A stretch of 64,000 nucleotides of DNA from Zygnema cylindricum (lineage: Eukaryota > Streptophyta > Zygnematophyceae > Zygnematales > Zygnemataceae). The translations under genes and the position numbers were made by a program. The stretch lies in contig JBBHKE010000060.1 of assembly GCA_037447655.1 (NCBI GenBank), forward strand, positions 264,201 to 328,200, in the 5' to 3' direction. The notes below the pieces were generated by a model, which saw only the letters and a list, made by a program, of their open reading frames with translations, was not told the DNA's origin and searched no databases. Positions 34,392-45,842 of this stretch are shown in pieces; positions within the stretch are counted from its first letter, which is position 1; every line of letters begins with the position of its first letter.

Positions 34392-36244
34392 TAGTTGTAC
34401 ATATCATAGTTCAAAAGTAGGTGAAAGTAGGCCCATACAATATGCCTATTGTATGCAAAGCATACAATATGACCTTAAGACCCATTGTATTCGGACTTAT
34501 TCAGACCAATTAAAACATTCGGACCAAAATAATTTGTTTACACCGTCAGATTCAGACGATAGGACGCTCGCTGATCAAAGTAGCGATCTAAGAAGATCAC
34601 ATGAAAAGCCCATAACACAACTTAAGATACAGGCGCCGACCAAAGGCCTACCATAAAAACGCCTACTTTTGAACAATGGTACATATCTGTCAGAATTTGA
34701 CGGCCAACCGCCTTGACTGGCCTTGACTATTGACAATGTGGCTCGTGACCGTCTAACGTTTTGCGTCTGTAACGGACGTCCGCGATGGAATTTCAGGGCT
34801 TAACCTGCCCGTCCAAATGTTTCCACATGCAAACCGAAACGAGTATATACTATATCGAAATAAGTCGTGTTGGGTAGAAGTCTAGAAGACTATCCTGGTC
34901 CGCACGGAACTGTAACTTCATTAAATGCCTCTCCTCAGATTTCAACACTATAAAATGTGCTTCTCCCTTCTAACTGTTAGGTTTCTATTTGGATGTTTGC
35001 AATATCATTGTTTCTCTCTTGTTCCATTTGCCATTTTTACTAATTGTATCTCTAATATATCTTTTAAATGGTCCCTCTCTTTAATTTTAACAAACCACAT
35101 AAATGTTTAGTCTTTTCTTTATTTACCCACCATATTTGCAATGTCTTTTTATAAAACTATATTTCATGTGATGTCCACCATAATTCCTCAAGTTTTTCAA
35201 AACAAAACCAAGTGACTTTTCATTGGTTTGACTTTATTTCTATTGTATGTATTTGTGGTTTGACTATTGTATGAACCTAGTGAACCTAAATGCTTGGCAT
35301 ATATATAAAGTTGGTTACTGTAATTCTTGAGGATTTAGTGGAGTTAATTTGAAGATGCAATGCTATTTAAAATAATAATCGGGGATCGTGCCTAAACTTT
35401 AATCACAACTATCAAAAAGTACACCGATAACGCTAATTCTGTGTACTTAACGTGGTTTTAACTTCTAGGTGCACCGTAGTACAATGCGACTGATTTTGTT
35501 ACAAGTTTTACCACGGTTACGATCTATTTTACTATGTGTTTCTTGTTTTTTACTCTAAATGTTCATCATAATCCTTTGGCATGTACTTCATTTGACATCC
35601 AATTGCAATAATATTTAGTGTACTTGCTCGGAATCATGTTCATAATTATTAATAGCCAATATCCCACTTGCAATGGGTAGTATTGTCAATTTGGTGAGGG
35701 TGTTTGTCTTTTCCCAAATAAAATTGAATCAAGTACAATGAAGTACAATGTTGTCACGAGGAATTAAGCACGTTTCATGAAGAAATGCAATCAAAGCAAA
35801 TGCTTGTAACAAAATGAGCAAAAAACATTTCAAGTCCCTCATTGTCACTCAAAGCTACTAATAAACCTTCAAACACAAAAGAAAATCCTCTAGTATACAA
35901 ACCATATGTTGCATATTGAAAAAAATAGGCGCATTTGCATCCATCTGTGTATAAGTATAACCATCTTGGGTGTCTCAAGGTACATTTTGTCCTTTTACCA
36001 ATCAAAATGAAGTCACTCGGAATGCATCATCTTGAACAAAAAAAATGTGACTGTTAACTTAAAAACTACGCCGCTTATCAGTATTTCTTCTTAAATGGCA
36101 ATGACTCTATATCAGTGCCCCTAGAATTTACCCCTCAAACCTCAAGTATTATCAATAGCAGTAACTGTTTTTTCTTAACGCTAATTCTTTAGACGGTTTA
36201 ACATCAGCCAAGACATTCGGAACTGAAGTAGAAATAATAACATT

Positions 36245-36280
<36 letters not shown>

Positions 36281-36490
36281 CCAGGCGTGTAGTCATGCAT
36301 GACTATTGACTTAAAAAAACTTAAAATTTTAATTATAAGCTGAGGAAAAGGAAAAGCCTAAAAAAATTCACTTAATTGATCATAACTATGGATAAAACAA
36401 AACATATAGACGATCCAATCTAATATTTGAACAAAGTGAAGATAGCAAAAAATAATTACAGCAAAAAAAAGGTTAAAAACAAGTTTTAAT
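34392..36490. other. AT-rich intergenic region
   Basis: No gene supported. Contains a perfect (AT)n run at 36249-36277 and scattered fragments resembling M1/M2 termini (for example GTACACCGATAACGCTAATT near 35418). Short frames here show no family resemblance. Confidence 0.5.
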
Positions 36491-36500
36491 NNNNNNNNNN
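36491..36500. other. Assembly gap (10 N)
   Basis: Ten N bases immediately before a CT-rich tract. Confidence 0.99.
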
Positions 36501-36514
36501 GTTTTGAGTTTAAG

Positions 36515-38000
36515 ATTGAACTTTCTCTCTCTCCTCTCCCTCTCCCTATCCCTCTCCCTCTCTCCCTACCTTTCCCTCTCCCCCTCCCTTTACCTCTCCT
36601 TCAGAATCTGCCTATTCCTTTGTCTCCTTTTCCTCTCGGTTTTTATCTCCCTCTCCCTCACTCTTCTTTTCCCTCTCCCTCTGGCTCTGCCTTTAAATTC
36701 TATGGGCTCCATTGCCACACAGAACTCGTAGATCAATAGAAGCTAATCTAGATAGTGCCGACTCCAAGTTTATATAAACCCAGATGATTGACCCCTTGAC
36801 AATCAAAACCCTATTACTGGTTCACCGCTGTGAAATAAGACTTTCTGTGTGCTGAGTTCCACCACAGAATGCAAAGTTAGAATTTGAGTTTTGGATGAGA
36901 TTCCCCACTTTGACTTTCCCTTAGAAATGCAGTTACTCTGGCAGGCAAACACTCTGTCCGACTACACCCCTGTGTAGGCTGGACTCCCCTGAGTCCGCAG
37001 CAAAAAAAAGCACTGAAATTGGTCAACTTAGTTGATTGTTACTGCTGGCCAAAGTTTGCCTTTTATATAAGATGCTCTGTGGATGAGGCGACAACCTACC
37101 CAAAATATTCTAAGTCCTAAACCCCTCTCTAAACCCCCTAGTACTAAGGTAATGACCAATCACAGGACTGCACCGTACAATAAGGTACAGATGCCAGAGG
37201 ACTTTCTGTACGGACAGTGTACGATGTCGCCATAATGCGACATTTGTCACATCTAGATTTGTTGTCTTCCGTTCCAGAGATTCCGTAAACCTGTATGATG
37301 TTGCCACGTGTCATCCGGAGTGGCCGAGTCCGCAAATCGCAAAATTTTCCTTTTCGCGAAGCCGGCGCTAACCACTGCCGTCTGATTTATATCAGTATTT
37401 AATATGGACCGTCGAAACAAATGTCCGTACTATGTGTTTCGTCCAGTACTAATAGTACAACTGTTTCTATGCCCTACAAACCGTAATCTAGTTAAATGGA
37501 AAAACCTACGTGTACATGTTTAGATACGTATCAAACCCAATATACCTCAGCACTAGTTCTAGACTAAATGGACAAAGCTACCGGCTACGGGTGACTTGAC
37601 GGACGACAAGTACCAAGATCAATTCCTGGGTCCGTCAAGTACCTTTTGGTAAATCTACCTAATTCACCCCATGTCTTCTCTAGTGAGCTTAGGCAGCCAT
37701 GGCTCTAGCTCCTTATCTAGCCTTCAGTGACTACGACAAGCGTGGGGGCTTGGAGAGGGGAGTTAGAGGCAGACTCCCTCTGCTCTTTTCTATCCTAATA
37801 TAGACATAGAAAATACTCAAATATCAACATGCCTCTCTCTTCGCTCTCCTTCTCCCTCTCCCTCGACCTCTCTCTCGGCTCTCCCTCTCCTTCTCTTCCC
37901 TCTTCTTCTCAATCCTCTTCTTCCATTCCCTCTCTCTTTGGTTCGCCTCTCCCACTCCCACTCCATTTCTCTCTCCTCTCCTTCTCCCTCTCTCCTTTTT
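36515..38000. repeat. CT-rich microsatellite interrupted by a solo LTR
   Basis: CTCTCC/CTCCCT units occupy 36515-36690 and resume at 37830-38000. The two halves were one tract before the LTR at 36693-37829 inserted, as the target duplication shows. Confidence 0.8.
36693..37829 (-). mobile_element. Solo LTR of the copia family (copy 4, inverted)
   Basis: 1137 bp. On the minus strand it starts TGTTGATATTTGAGTATT and matches copies 1 and 2 throughout. The 5-bp target duplication TGCCT is perfect (36688-36692 and 37830-37834). The distal end reads ...GAATTTAA instead of the expected ...CA, a small decay of the terminus. Confidence 0.85.
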
Positions 38001-39270
38001 AATTCACATTTCATTTTTTTTTCCTTTTTATCCTCTCTCTCAACTAAATTTGTATGTGATCTCATTTTCTTTTTCTTATTTGGTTTGTTAGGGATCAAAT
38101 CTTATTGGTTAAAGGAAGTCAACGTGAAAATGGATGGAGCACCTCCTTGCGATTGTGCTATGGATTGTTTTACCATTTGGGAAATGTTGATGTTGTCGGA
38201 AACGTCGATGTCGCTAATTGTTACATAGTTATAAAAGATTGTTGTTTATTATTTTTTTTATGTTAGTTTTTGATAGAGGTGTAGGTGAGGTGTAAATGAG
38301 GTGTAGAAACCTGTCGATCTCATAGATTAAGAGGTATCAATGTAATAATTTATTTGTTTATTTGATCAATTTTAGGCTTTTATTTTAAAATCTTTTGTAT
38401 ATAGTATTTTTTGTTATTGTGATCTTGTAAATTTTTTATGAAATTCCAAATTTTCTTTTTTATGTTTTATTATTTCCAATTTAGATCACGTTTTAATTGG
38501 TTGTTTTTATTATTGTGCGAAATTGTGGTGGTTACTGAGAGGGGAATTGGTATGGTAGGAAGTAAATGAATAACTAAACTAAAAAAAAACAAGTTTTGGA
38601 AAAAAAGACTTTGAGTCTGGGGAGGAATTGATAAAAAAAATATGAATTTCGTAAACCCCTCTTTGAGGGCGAAACGAAGAAAAACGCGATGATATACAAT
38701 AATCAAGATTATTCAAATAAAGTTTGAGAGAGAGGTGAAAGACAAATCACAAGATAACAAGAGACGTCGAGGGGTGGGGGGAGAGGAAAAAAAATACACG
38801 TGGTTGTAATTCGAGAAGAAATAATGGAAAAACATGTGTTAAAGGAGACGAAGTAAAAACGCATGTAATCAACACACAACGTACACAACAAGTTTACATT
38901 GAATGAGAATACAATATTTACGATACATGTCATTTCTTTATTTTGACACATAACAATCTTTTACATACTTCCATCCCGGGTGTTATATACAAATCCCTAA
39001 CCTTGTAAAGTTGTCCAATCTTAAAACATCATTTCCCTCTAGTAATCTACTCCGTAATACATCTAAAAACTTATCCGAAGCCCCTCTAATAATTATTTTA
39101 CTATTATATTCCCTACTTCATCTAAAGCCCTCACCGATTAGCACTTTCCCCTCCAACGATGTTATCTGCACTCTTTTGCGCTTTGATCGTAATTGTAACT
39201 CTCGCTTTTTTTGCCCTAACAAAAGGTGATAAAAGTTCAGCAAAGAGAAAAAAAAAGGTCAAAAATAAGT
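38001..39270. other. Intergenic region, no supported gene
   Basis: AT-rich. A short plus-strand frame at 38130-38228 starts MDGAPPCDCAMDCF, but it has no recognisable partner, promoter or further exon. Confidence 0.4.
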
Positions 39271-39274
39271 GAGA

Positions 39275-41420
39275 AGCAGAGTAGAGAGAGAGAGGGAGAG
39301 GGAATGGGTGAAGTAAAAGGGAAAGAGAGGGGGAGAGAGATAGCGAAAGATAGCGAGAGGGATAGGGAAAGGAAAAAGAAAGAAAAAGGGAAAGAAAGAG
39401 AGAGAGGGATTGGAAAAAAAAACAGATTGGCAGCCTAACAAAGGACAAAAAAGGCGGGATGATTTGAGAAAGAGAGAGAGGGAGAGGAAAAGGGCGAGTG
39501 AGATGGAGACGGAGAGGGGTGGCAAATTGAGAGGGAGACATGGAGGGCGTGGAAGATTGAGAGGGAGACGGGAAGGGGTGGCAGATTGAGAGGGAGACGG
39601 AGATGGAGGGGATGAGGTAAACTAAGAGGGTGAGGAAAAGGGAGTAGAAGAGCCAAATTGTAAGGCAGAGGAAGAGGGAGAAGAGGGAGACGGAGACAGA
39701 GAGAGGGTGTCTGATGCAGAGGGAGACGGAGATGGAGAGGGAGAGGTCAACTGAGAGGGAGAGGAAGAAGGAGATGGAAAGGGGTGGCGGATTGAGAGGG
39801 AGAAGGTGATGGAGAGGGAGAGGTAAACTGAGAGGGAGAGGAAAAGGGAGAGGGAGAGGACGAGGGAGACGGAAAAGGGTGGCAGATCAAGAAAGAGACG
39901 GAGATCAAGAAGAAGAGGTAAATTAAGAGGGAGAGGGAGAGGCAAATTTTGAGGAAGAGGATGAGGGAGAGGGAGATTTAAAGGGAGAGGGAAAGGTAGA
40001 TTGAGAAAGAGAAGGAGAGGTAGAGAGAGAGGCAGGTTAAAAGGGAGAGGGAGAGGGAGAAAGATGTGGAGAGGCAGATTGAGAGGGAGTATAAAAGGGA
40101 GAGGGAGAGGGAGAGGGAGAGGCAAACCAGGAGAGGAGGGTTCAAAGGAAGGAAGAGGAAGATTGAGAGGGAGAGGGAGAGGGGAGAGAGAGGCAGATAA
40201 AGAGGAGAGGGAGAGGGATAAGGACGGGGAAAGGCAGATTAGGAGGTAGAGGGAGAGGGGGGGGAGAGGGAGAGGGAGAGGGAGAGGGAGGGGGAGGGGG
40301 AGGGGAAGAGGGAGGGGGAGAGGGAGAGGGAGAGGGAGAGGGAGAGAGAATATAACAACTTTTCAATATAATGAGGGGAAAAAAGGGTTGGAAATTGAGA
40401 AAGAGAAAATATGATAGAGAAAAGGAGAAAAGTAAAGATGGATGTGGAACAAAAACTGAAGGAGAGGATGTGAGAGAAATAGAAGGAAGAGGGGGAGAGA
40501 CAAAAGTAAAAAGAAAAAGAGAAAAATGATGTTTGGGAGAGGTATAGAACGGGATAGAGATAGATGCTAAGAAAGTTAGAAAAAAAATGGAGAAAAACTT
40601 CACTTATATGTAACGGTGAAAAATGTTTTTTTCGCCGTCTTGCGGATTCAATTTTCCTCTATAAATTGAAACTACACGATGGAGAGGGAGAGGGAGAAGG
40701 AGAGGGAAACGGATGTGGGGTGGGAGAGGCAAACTGGGAGATAGAGGGAATGGGACAGGATTGAGAGAAAGAATTAGAGGGAGCGAAAGATTGAGAGGGA
40801 GAGGGAGAGGGAGAGGGGAGAGGGGAGAAGGAGAGGGAGGGAGGGAGAGCGGCAGAGGTTAGGAGAGAGAAGGGGGGGGGGGTAAGGAGGCAAACCTAGG
40901 GGGAATTGGGGAAGTGAGGGAAAGGAAGAGGGGGATAATTTGAGAGGGGAATTAGGGGGAAGAGGGGTAGGGAGAATTGATGGAACAAAGAGAGGCAGAT
41001 TGAGAGTGAGAAATGCGAGAGGCGAGAATGAGAGGAAGAGGTAAATTGAGAGGGAGAAAAAGTGAGGGAGATAGAGGGATTAACGGTTCGGGAGAGGCAG
41101 ATTGAGAGGGAGTGGGGTAGAGGTAGGGAGAGAGAAGGAGAGGGGGGGAGGGGAAAGGAGATTAAAAGTAAAAGAGGGAGGCAGATCGAAAGGGGGCGGC
41201 ATAGGCTTCATGAGTGGTGAGAATGAGGGAAAGAAAAAAAAAGGATACAAATATAGAGAGAGATAGAGGGATTAACGAATAGGGTGAGACAGATTGAGAG
41301 GGAGAGAGGGGAAGAGGAAGAAAGGAGAGAGAGCGGCAGAGGTAGGGAGAGAGAAGGGGGGGAGGGGGGAAAGGGGGCAAACCTAGGGGGATATAGGGAG
41401 GCGAGAAATATTGCAAGGGA
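39275..41420. repeat. Long purine-rich (GAGAGG)n tract
   Basis: About 2.1 kb in which the plus strand is almost only A and G, built from GGGAGA and GAGAGG units with occasional GGCAGATTGA and GGTAAATTGA spacers that recur at intervals. The spacers indicate higher-order units. Shorter AT-rich breaks occur near 40560-40680. It is not coding: the many long frames on both strands are compositional. Confidence 0.85.
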
Positions 41421-42594
41421 GAGGGACACGCAAACCGAGAGAGGGAGCGTTTTTCACCATAGGTTTAGGGAGAAATGGAGGAGACAGGGTGGGTGGAAGC
41501 AGAAAAGGCAGGTCGATAGGGAGGAGAGAGGGTTTAGTGAGAGGTTAGAATGAGATGAGGAGGAAGATTGTGAGAGAGAAAAAGAGAGGGAGAAAGTGAT
41601 AGGTAAAGACAGATTGGGAAGGCGACGGGGAGGATGAGAGACATGGATGGCGTAAGAAGAGGGAAGTACAAAGGGAGTGATGGCGTCCATGAAATGGAAT
41701 CCATGGATGAAAAGTGGAGCAAGCGGCGGAGCTTTTGCCTGCTTCTTGATGAAACGATTGATATTTTTTAAAAATGACAGCGTAAGCGTGATATCCCACA
41801 GGTAGAAAAAAACGGTTGGTTGTGATTTGTCAAGAACAGATCTTACTTTTTGGGGATTGTCAGCATTTGGCGTTTCCTCGCCCAAAATATCACCAACGCC
41901 AAATGTTGTTATTTTATTCTATTTAAATCAATTAATAACTCTAATTTGTGATTTTTTTGGCACCTCAACCCCATATTAACAGTAACATTTACTCTAATTT
42001 GTGTTCGATACCATTTTACAATAGACTTTTATACTAAATTGGACCATTATCACCTTAATAGCATAAACTTTTACGCCAAATTAACCAAAACCATAAAATA
42101 GCATTAATAGTCACTCTACCTGCTTACAAGGAACTTAGTTGGAGTTGAAACCGTGTATATTAAAGTTTACAGTTATACGTTGGCGTGACATTTGATTCAG
42201 TTACGTTCATTTACTAAGTTAAAATGACTTTGCACATGCGAATGTGTTTGACGTTCACACGGTTGACCTGGCGTTTGTTGGACGAATATGTGCGAACGTA
42301 ATTTTTTACGACCCGGATTGAACCCCTTTTAAGACCGCACATTCTCATGCGTCCGCTACTATTAAACATAATGAATTGTACCTTTTTACTTAAAAATGTA
42401 CTATTTTGTACGGTCTGACACTGTCCGTACACCACACTAATTAAAGGATGACGTACTTCCGCTTTGTACGGTACTAAAAAATTAACCCTAAATAGAGTAC
42501 AGAAAAAAATAGAATGAACTACGCTAATGGAGAATAAAATAAAAAAAAGGCGGGACGGAATTAGTGTACACAACGCTTATAGCGATTGGCGGTG
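41421..42594. other. Intergenic region ending in a MITE terminus
   Basis: No gene supported. The first 200 bp still has purine-rich pieces, the rest is AT-rich. It ends TATAGCGATTGGCGGTGTA at 42578-42596, a typical right end of the TA-flanked family, but I could not place its left end with confidence. Confidence 0.4.
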
Positions 42595-42599
42595 TAGTA

Positions 42600-43003
42600 G
42601 ACTATTCATTTCGAAAATCTTAGGGAACGCGACAAAGCGTCGCAAATTTGACACAGTAGTACACTATTCATTTCAAAAATCTTAGGGAACGCGACAAAGC
42701 GTCGCAAATCTGACACGATAGAAACAGTATATATTTCGCAAATCTTAGGGAACGTGACAAATCGTAATTATTGGATTATTCCATTGTACATTGATTAATT
42801 TTGTACTTTTTTGGTTACGGGCGGGCACGGTTAGTCGCGAAAAATCAAGATTCGGTTAATTTATTTTTTCGTAAACGACGATCGGTTAACGGTTAACAAT
42901 TTTGGAGCGTGACAAAACTCGGTCGAGCGTCGGTTACTCAGATTTTGAAAAAAAAAAAACGGTCCGTTTCGGGTATGATTTTTTTTGACTTTTGCGACCT
43001 CTG
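42600..43003 (+). repeat. Half of a hAT-type foldback element with 62-bp repeats
   Basis: The right half of the element described at 47890-48872. It ends TTTTGCGACCTCTG and carries two and a half 62-bp units containing CTTAGGGAACGCGACAAAGC. The left terminus is missing. Confidence 0.7.
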
Positions 43004-44370
43004 ATTAACCCTAATAGCGATTCACGATGTACTCTTTGTAGGCGTTGCTGGTCTCCGTCTTAACGATACGTCGACGTGTGATGGCGATATTTTGCCGGTT
43101 TTTGTACGGAATTGGCAATATGTTAAAGTAAACATTGTTTGCGCGCCGAAGTAAAGCGTTTCACATATTCATATTATATTATCATTATTCCAAATATTCA
43201 TTGAAATGCAAGTAGAATACACATTTTAATACTTTATACATCCTCGTTAATTTTGGATTATGTATTTTTGTTTATTTGCCATAGTAAATTCGGTGATGGT
43301 GTGGTTCTAGTGAGTTTACAAAGGTGAAGGAAAAGTAAAATACAAAAATAGAAAACAAACTTTGCAACAATATTTTCAGTTACTCTCTATTTTTTTAATG
43401 GGCGAATACAAATTAATAAGGACTGCAGCGGAGGGAGGGGGGAAGAAAGAAGAGGGAAGGATCGGTTTTTCGTGAAGATTTTGAAAAGTCGTGATGAATA
43501 AATACATAAAAAAACCTTCAGAGCTGTCAGAAACAACTCCAAAATGTGATTTTATTTCAATCCACATAGTATGACATTGTTAATTTGACATCTCTCATGT
43601 TTTTTATAAACGCATAACCTAAACCAATTTTCATCGAACCAATAACATCAAAATCCAAACTATAAAACGAAAAACAAATAATGTCATTGTATTAAACCCA
43701 AGCAAGCTCAGTGAAACGAATCATAAAAAACAAAAAAGTTGTTTTGAAAGACACTTACTTGCCAAATAATCATAAATATACAGATAGAATGTATACCGCC
43801 TCTCCCTCTCTTTCCCTTCCCCCCCTCTCCCCCCTCCCCTCCCACATATTAGCCAACAGAAAATTCCCATCCCATAAGTATACATTCAAATGCATAAACC
43901 CTTTTTATGTTCAACAAAAGTACGTAAAATAAAATCGTTTATAGAAGAATAAAACACATAAAAAGAAAAACATCCACGGTGGAATGTGACAGGTCACACT
44001 CCAAGAAATATATTATAAATGGTACACCAATTTACATCCTTTTAACACGAATTCATGTTAAATTCCCAACATTTAAGAAGCTTAACTATCCTTCCTTTCC
44101 TAAGAAACACCAAAACCTCTATATAATATATACACCCCAATAATTTATCTTTCGCAAAAACCCATAACCAAAATACAAAATAAAACAAAAAATTATATTC
44201 TCGTAAGCCCCTCACTCCTTCATCCCAAACATCTCCTCCTTTCTATCCACCAAAAACGAAAAAGAAAAACAAAAAACCTTCATTAGAGAAAAAAACACCA
44301 AAAATTTTACGAGAAAACGAAAAAGGCTCCATACCCCATTTTGACTCAACACAAAGCTCTCATTTATATC

Positions 44371-44533
44371 TTAGAGGCGAGGATGGCAAAAATAGGTTCC
44401 TTTCAACACTACTTTTGGAAAAGGTTTGACGGCATTCGGGTCACAAGTCGTAAACATAGTCGAAATTTCACATTGAGGTGTAACTGTTTTTAAAATAAGT
44501 TTTGGCCACTTGCGCACACGTGGCAGTTGTTGA
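44371..44533 (-). pseudogene. Inverted pseudogene copy of exon 2 of the secreted cysteine-rich gene
   Basis: The minus strand aligns with 45675-45842 up to and including the TAA stop. A TGC cysteine codon has become TGA at 44470-44468, and a 5-bp deletion shortly downstream shifts the frame. The first exon and the 5' part of exon 2 are not duplicated. Because it is antisense to the intact copy, a transcript reading through both arms would fold into a long hairpin. Confidence 0.75.
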
Positions 44534-44728
44534 CCACATATTGAGCACATAGACCATGACCATATATTATTATATTGGTAAAACCTGCGTGAACATATCC
44601 GGACTGACTATCCGTACTGTCAGCGACGGTCAAGTCGTACTAATACGCGCTCACAGTACGGACAACTTAGTCAATGGTCTGTCCGACATCCGGCAACTCT
44701 CAAAGACCCGATTGGACTCGAATCGCTA

Positions 44729-44946
44729 CACCGCTCATTGTTATTAGTGTTAATGTTTTCTTCACCACTTTAGGAGATTGTTTCTCCGTGCACACTTGTC
44801 GGATTATCAATCCAAGCCCGCAATAGAAAGGTGAGAATCTTGACTTCCAATAGCAACCATCCGATTGAGAATCCGACAAGTGTGCACGGGGAAAACATTT
44901 TTCTATGTGGCGAAAACAGCATTAACACTAATGACGGTGGGAGGTG
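44729..44946. mobile_element. TA-flanked MITE, family M1 (in the spacer of the inverted duplication)
   Basis: 218 bp, left end after TA reads CACCGCTCATTGTTATTAG. The interior has the M1 blocks TTTCTCCGTGCACACTTGTC and GACAAGTGTGCACGGGGAAA. The right terminus is decayed (…ATGACGGTGGGAGGTG). Confidence 0.7.
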
Positions 44947-45225
44947 CAATTGACCACTGGGGAATACCGTACAGCTCTCGAAGATTACTAGATTAGTCAT
45001 TATTTACCGACGTTTCGTGCGTGCGAACTGATCGACCGTACGAATCGTACAATCCATTTCTTGACCGCGCGTACCAATCCTGTAGAAACTGTACGATTTC
45101 TCATAGAAAGAGTGCGACTCCGTTAGCGTAATTTCTGCCGCGATTTCCGCGTACTTCGGCAAAGCCAAACGTACAAATAGCGCGCCGCGGCATTTTTCAT
45201 CACATCGTATTTTCTTCCCTCTCCC

Positions 45226-45301
45226 TCTCTCTTATTCATTACCCGTCCCTCACTTCTAACCACGCCCTCTCTCTCTCTCTCTCTCTAGCCACGTGTCACA
45301 A
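45226..45301 (+). promoter_or_regulatory. CT-rich core promoter / 5' leader with CACGTG element
   Basis: A CT-rich run (CTCTCTCTCTCTCTCTCTAG, a plant Y-patch-like feature) is followed by CCACGTGTCAC immediately before the ATG at 45302. CACGTG is a G-box/ABRE core. Function is inferred from composition and position only. Confidence 0.4.
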
Positions 45302-45842
45302 ATGGCAGCAATTGGCATTCGCACGTCCTCCACTCAACATTCTCCTCCCCGCGCTTCCCTCCTTCTCCCTTCCCTTGTCCTTCTCCTCCTGACGTCAGCA
45401 CACGTGGCATCGGCACAGGTAACGTCACAAGATTCTCCTTCTCTTCCCTCTTTGTACGACGTCTTCTTTTAGTTCCTTCCCTCTTCTTTTTTTGCTTCTT
45501 TTCGATTTTTTTTTTATGTGCCTATGCTTCTAACGAATTTAAATTTTATTTTTGTCGTTTCCATGTACGGTATTTCTTTACGCGTTTTACACGTGGCAGT
45601 TTTTACCGAGTGTTTGCGGCGCGTATTGTAATGAGGTCAATTTAAAAAATAAAGTGGCGGTACGGAAGACTCTATCAACAACTGCCACGTGTGCGAAAGT
45701 GGCCAAAACTTATTTCAAAAACAGTTACACCTTAATGTGCAATTTCGACAACGCCTTGTTTACGACTTGCGACCCGAATGCCGTCAAACCCTCACCAAAA
45801 ATAGTGTTGAAAGGAACCCGTTTTTGTCATCCTCGCCTCTAA
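45302..45842 (+). CDS. Predicted small secreted six-cysteine protein (2 exons)
   Basis: Exon 1 (45302-45418, 39 codons) encodes a typical signal peptide: a short N-terminus with Arg, a hydrophobic core SLLLPSLVLLLLTS and a likely cleavage site after HVASA. It ends CAG|GTAACG. A 181-bp intron (45419-45599) ends ACGTGGCAG, and exon 2 (45600-45842) continues in phase 0 to TAA. The joined frame gives 119 residues, about 80 mature, with cysteines at 45, 49, 70, 86, 96 and 115 and many lysines. The even number of cysteines suggests three disulfides. I do not recognise the family. Exon 2 from 45675 lies in the right arm of the inverted duplication, and the broken second copy supports an older coding origin. 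It might be an antimicrobial or signalling peptide, or a chance frame. Expression data would decide. Confidence 0.5.

Noticed and set aside
35775-36005. 76-codon minus-strand frame near 35.9 kb
   Set aside because: It reads plausibly but shows no motif, splice context or partner exons, and lies in AT-rich intergenic DNA.
39131-41885. Many long Ser/Pro/Leu or Glu/Arg/Gly-rich open frames between 37.8 and 41.9 kb
   Set aside because: They arise on both strands because purine/pyrimidine tracts rarely contain stops. No splice sites, domains or start contexts support them.
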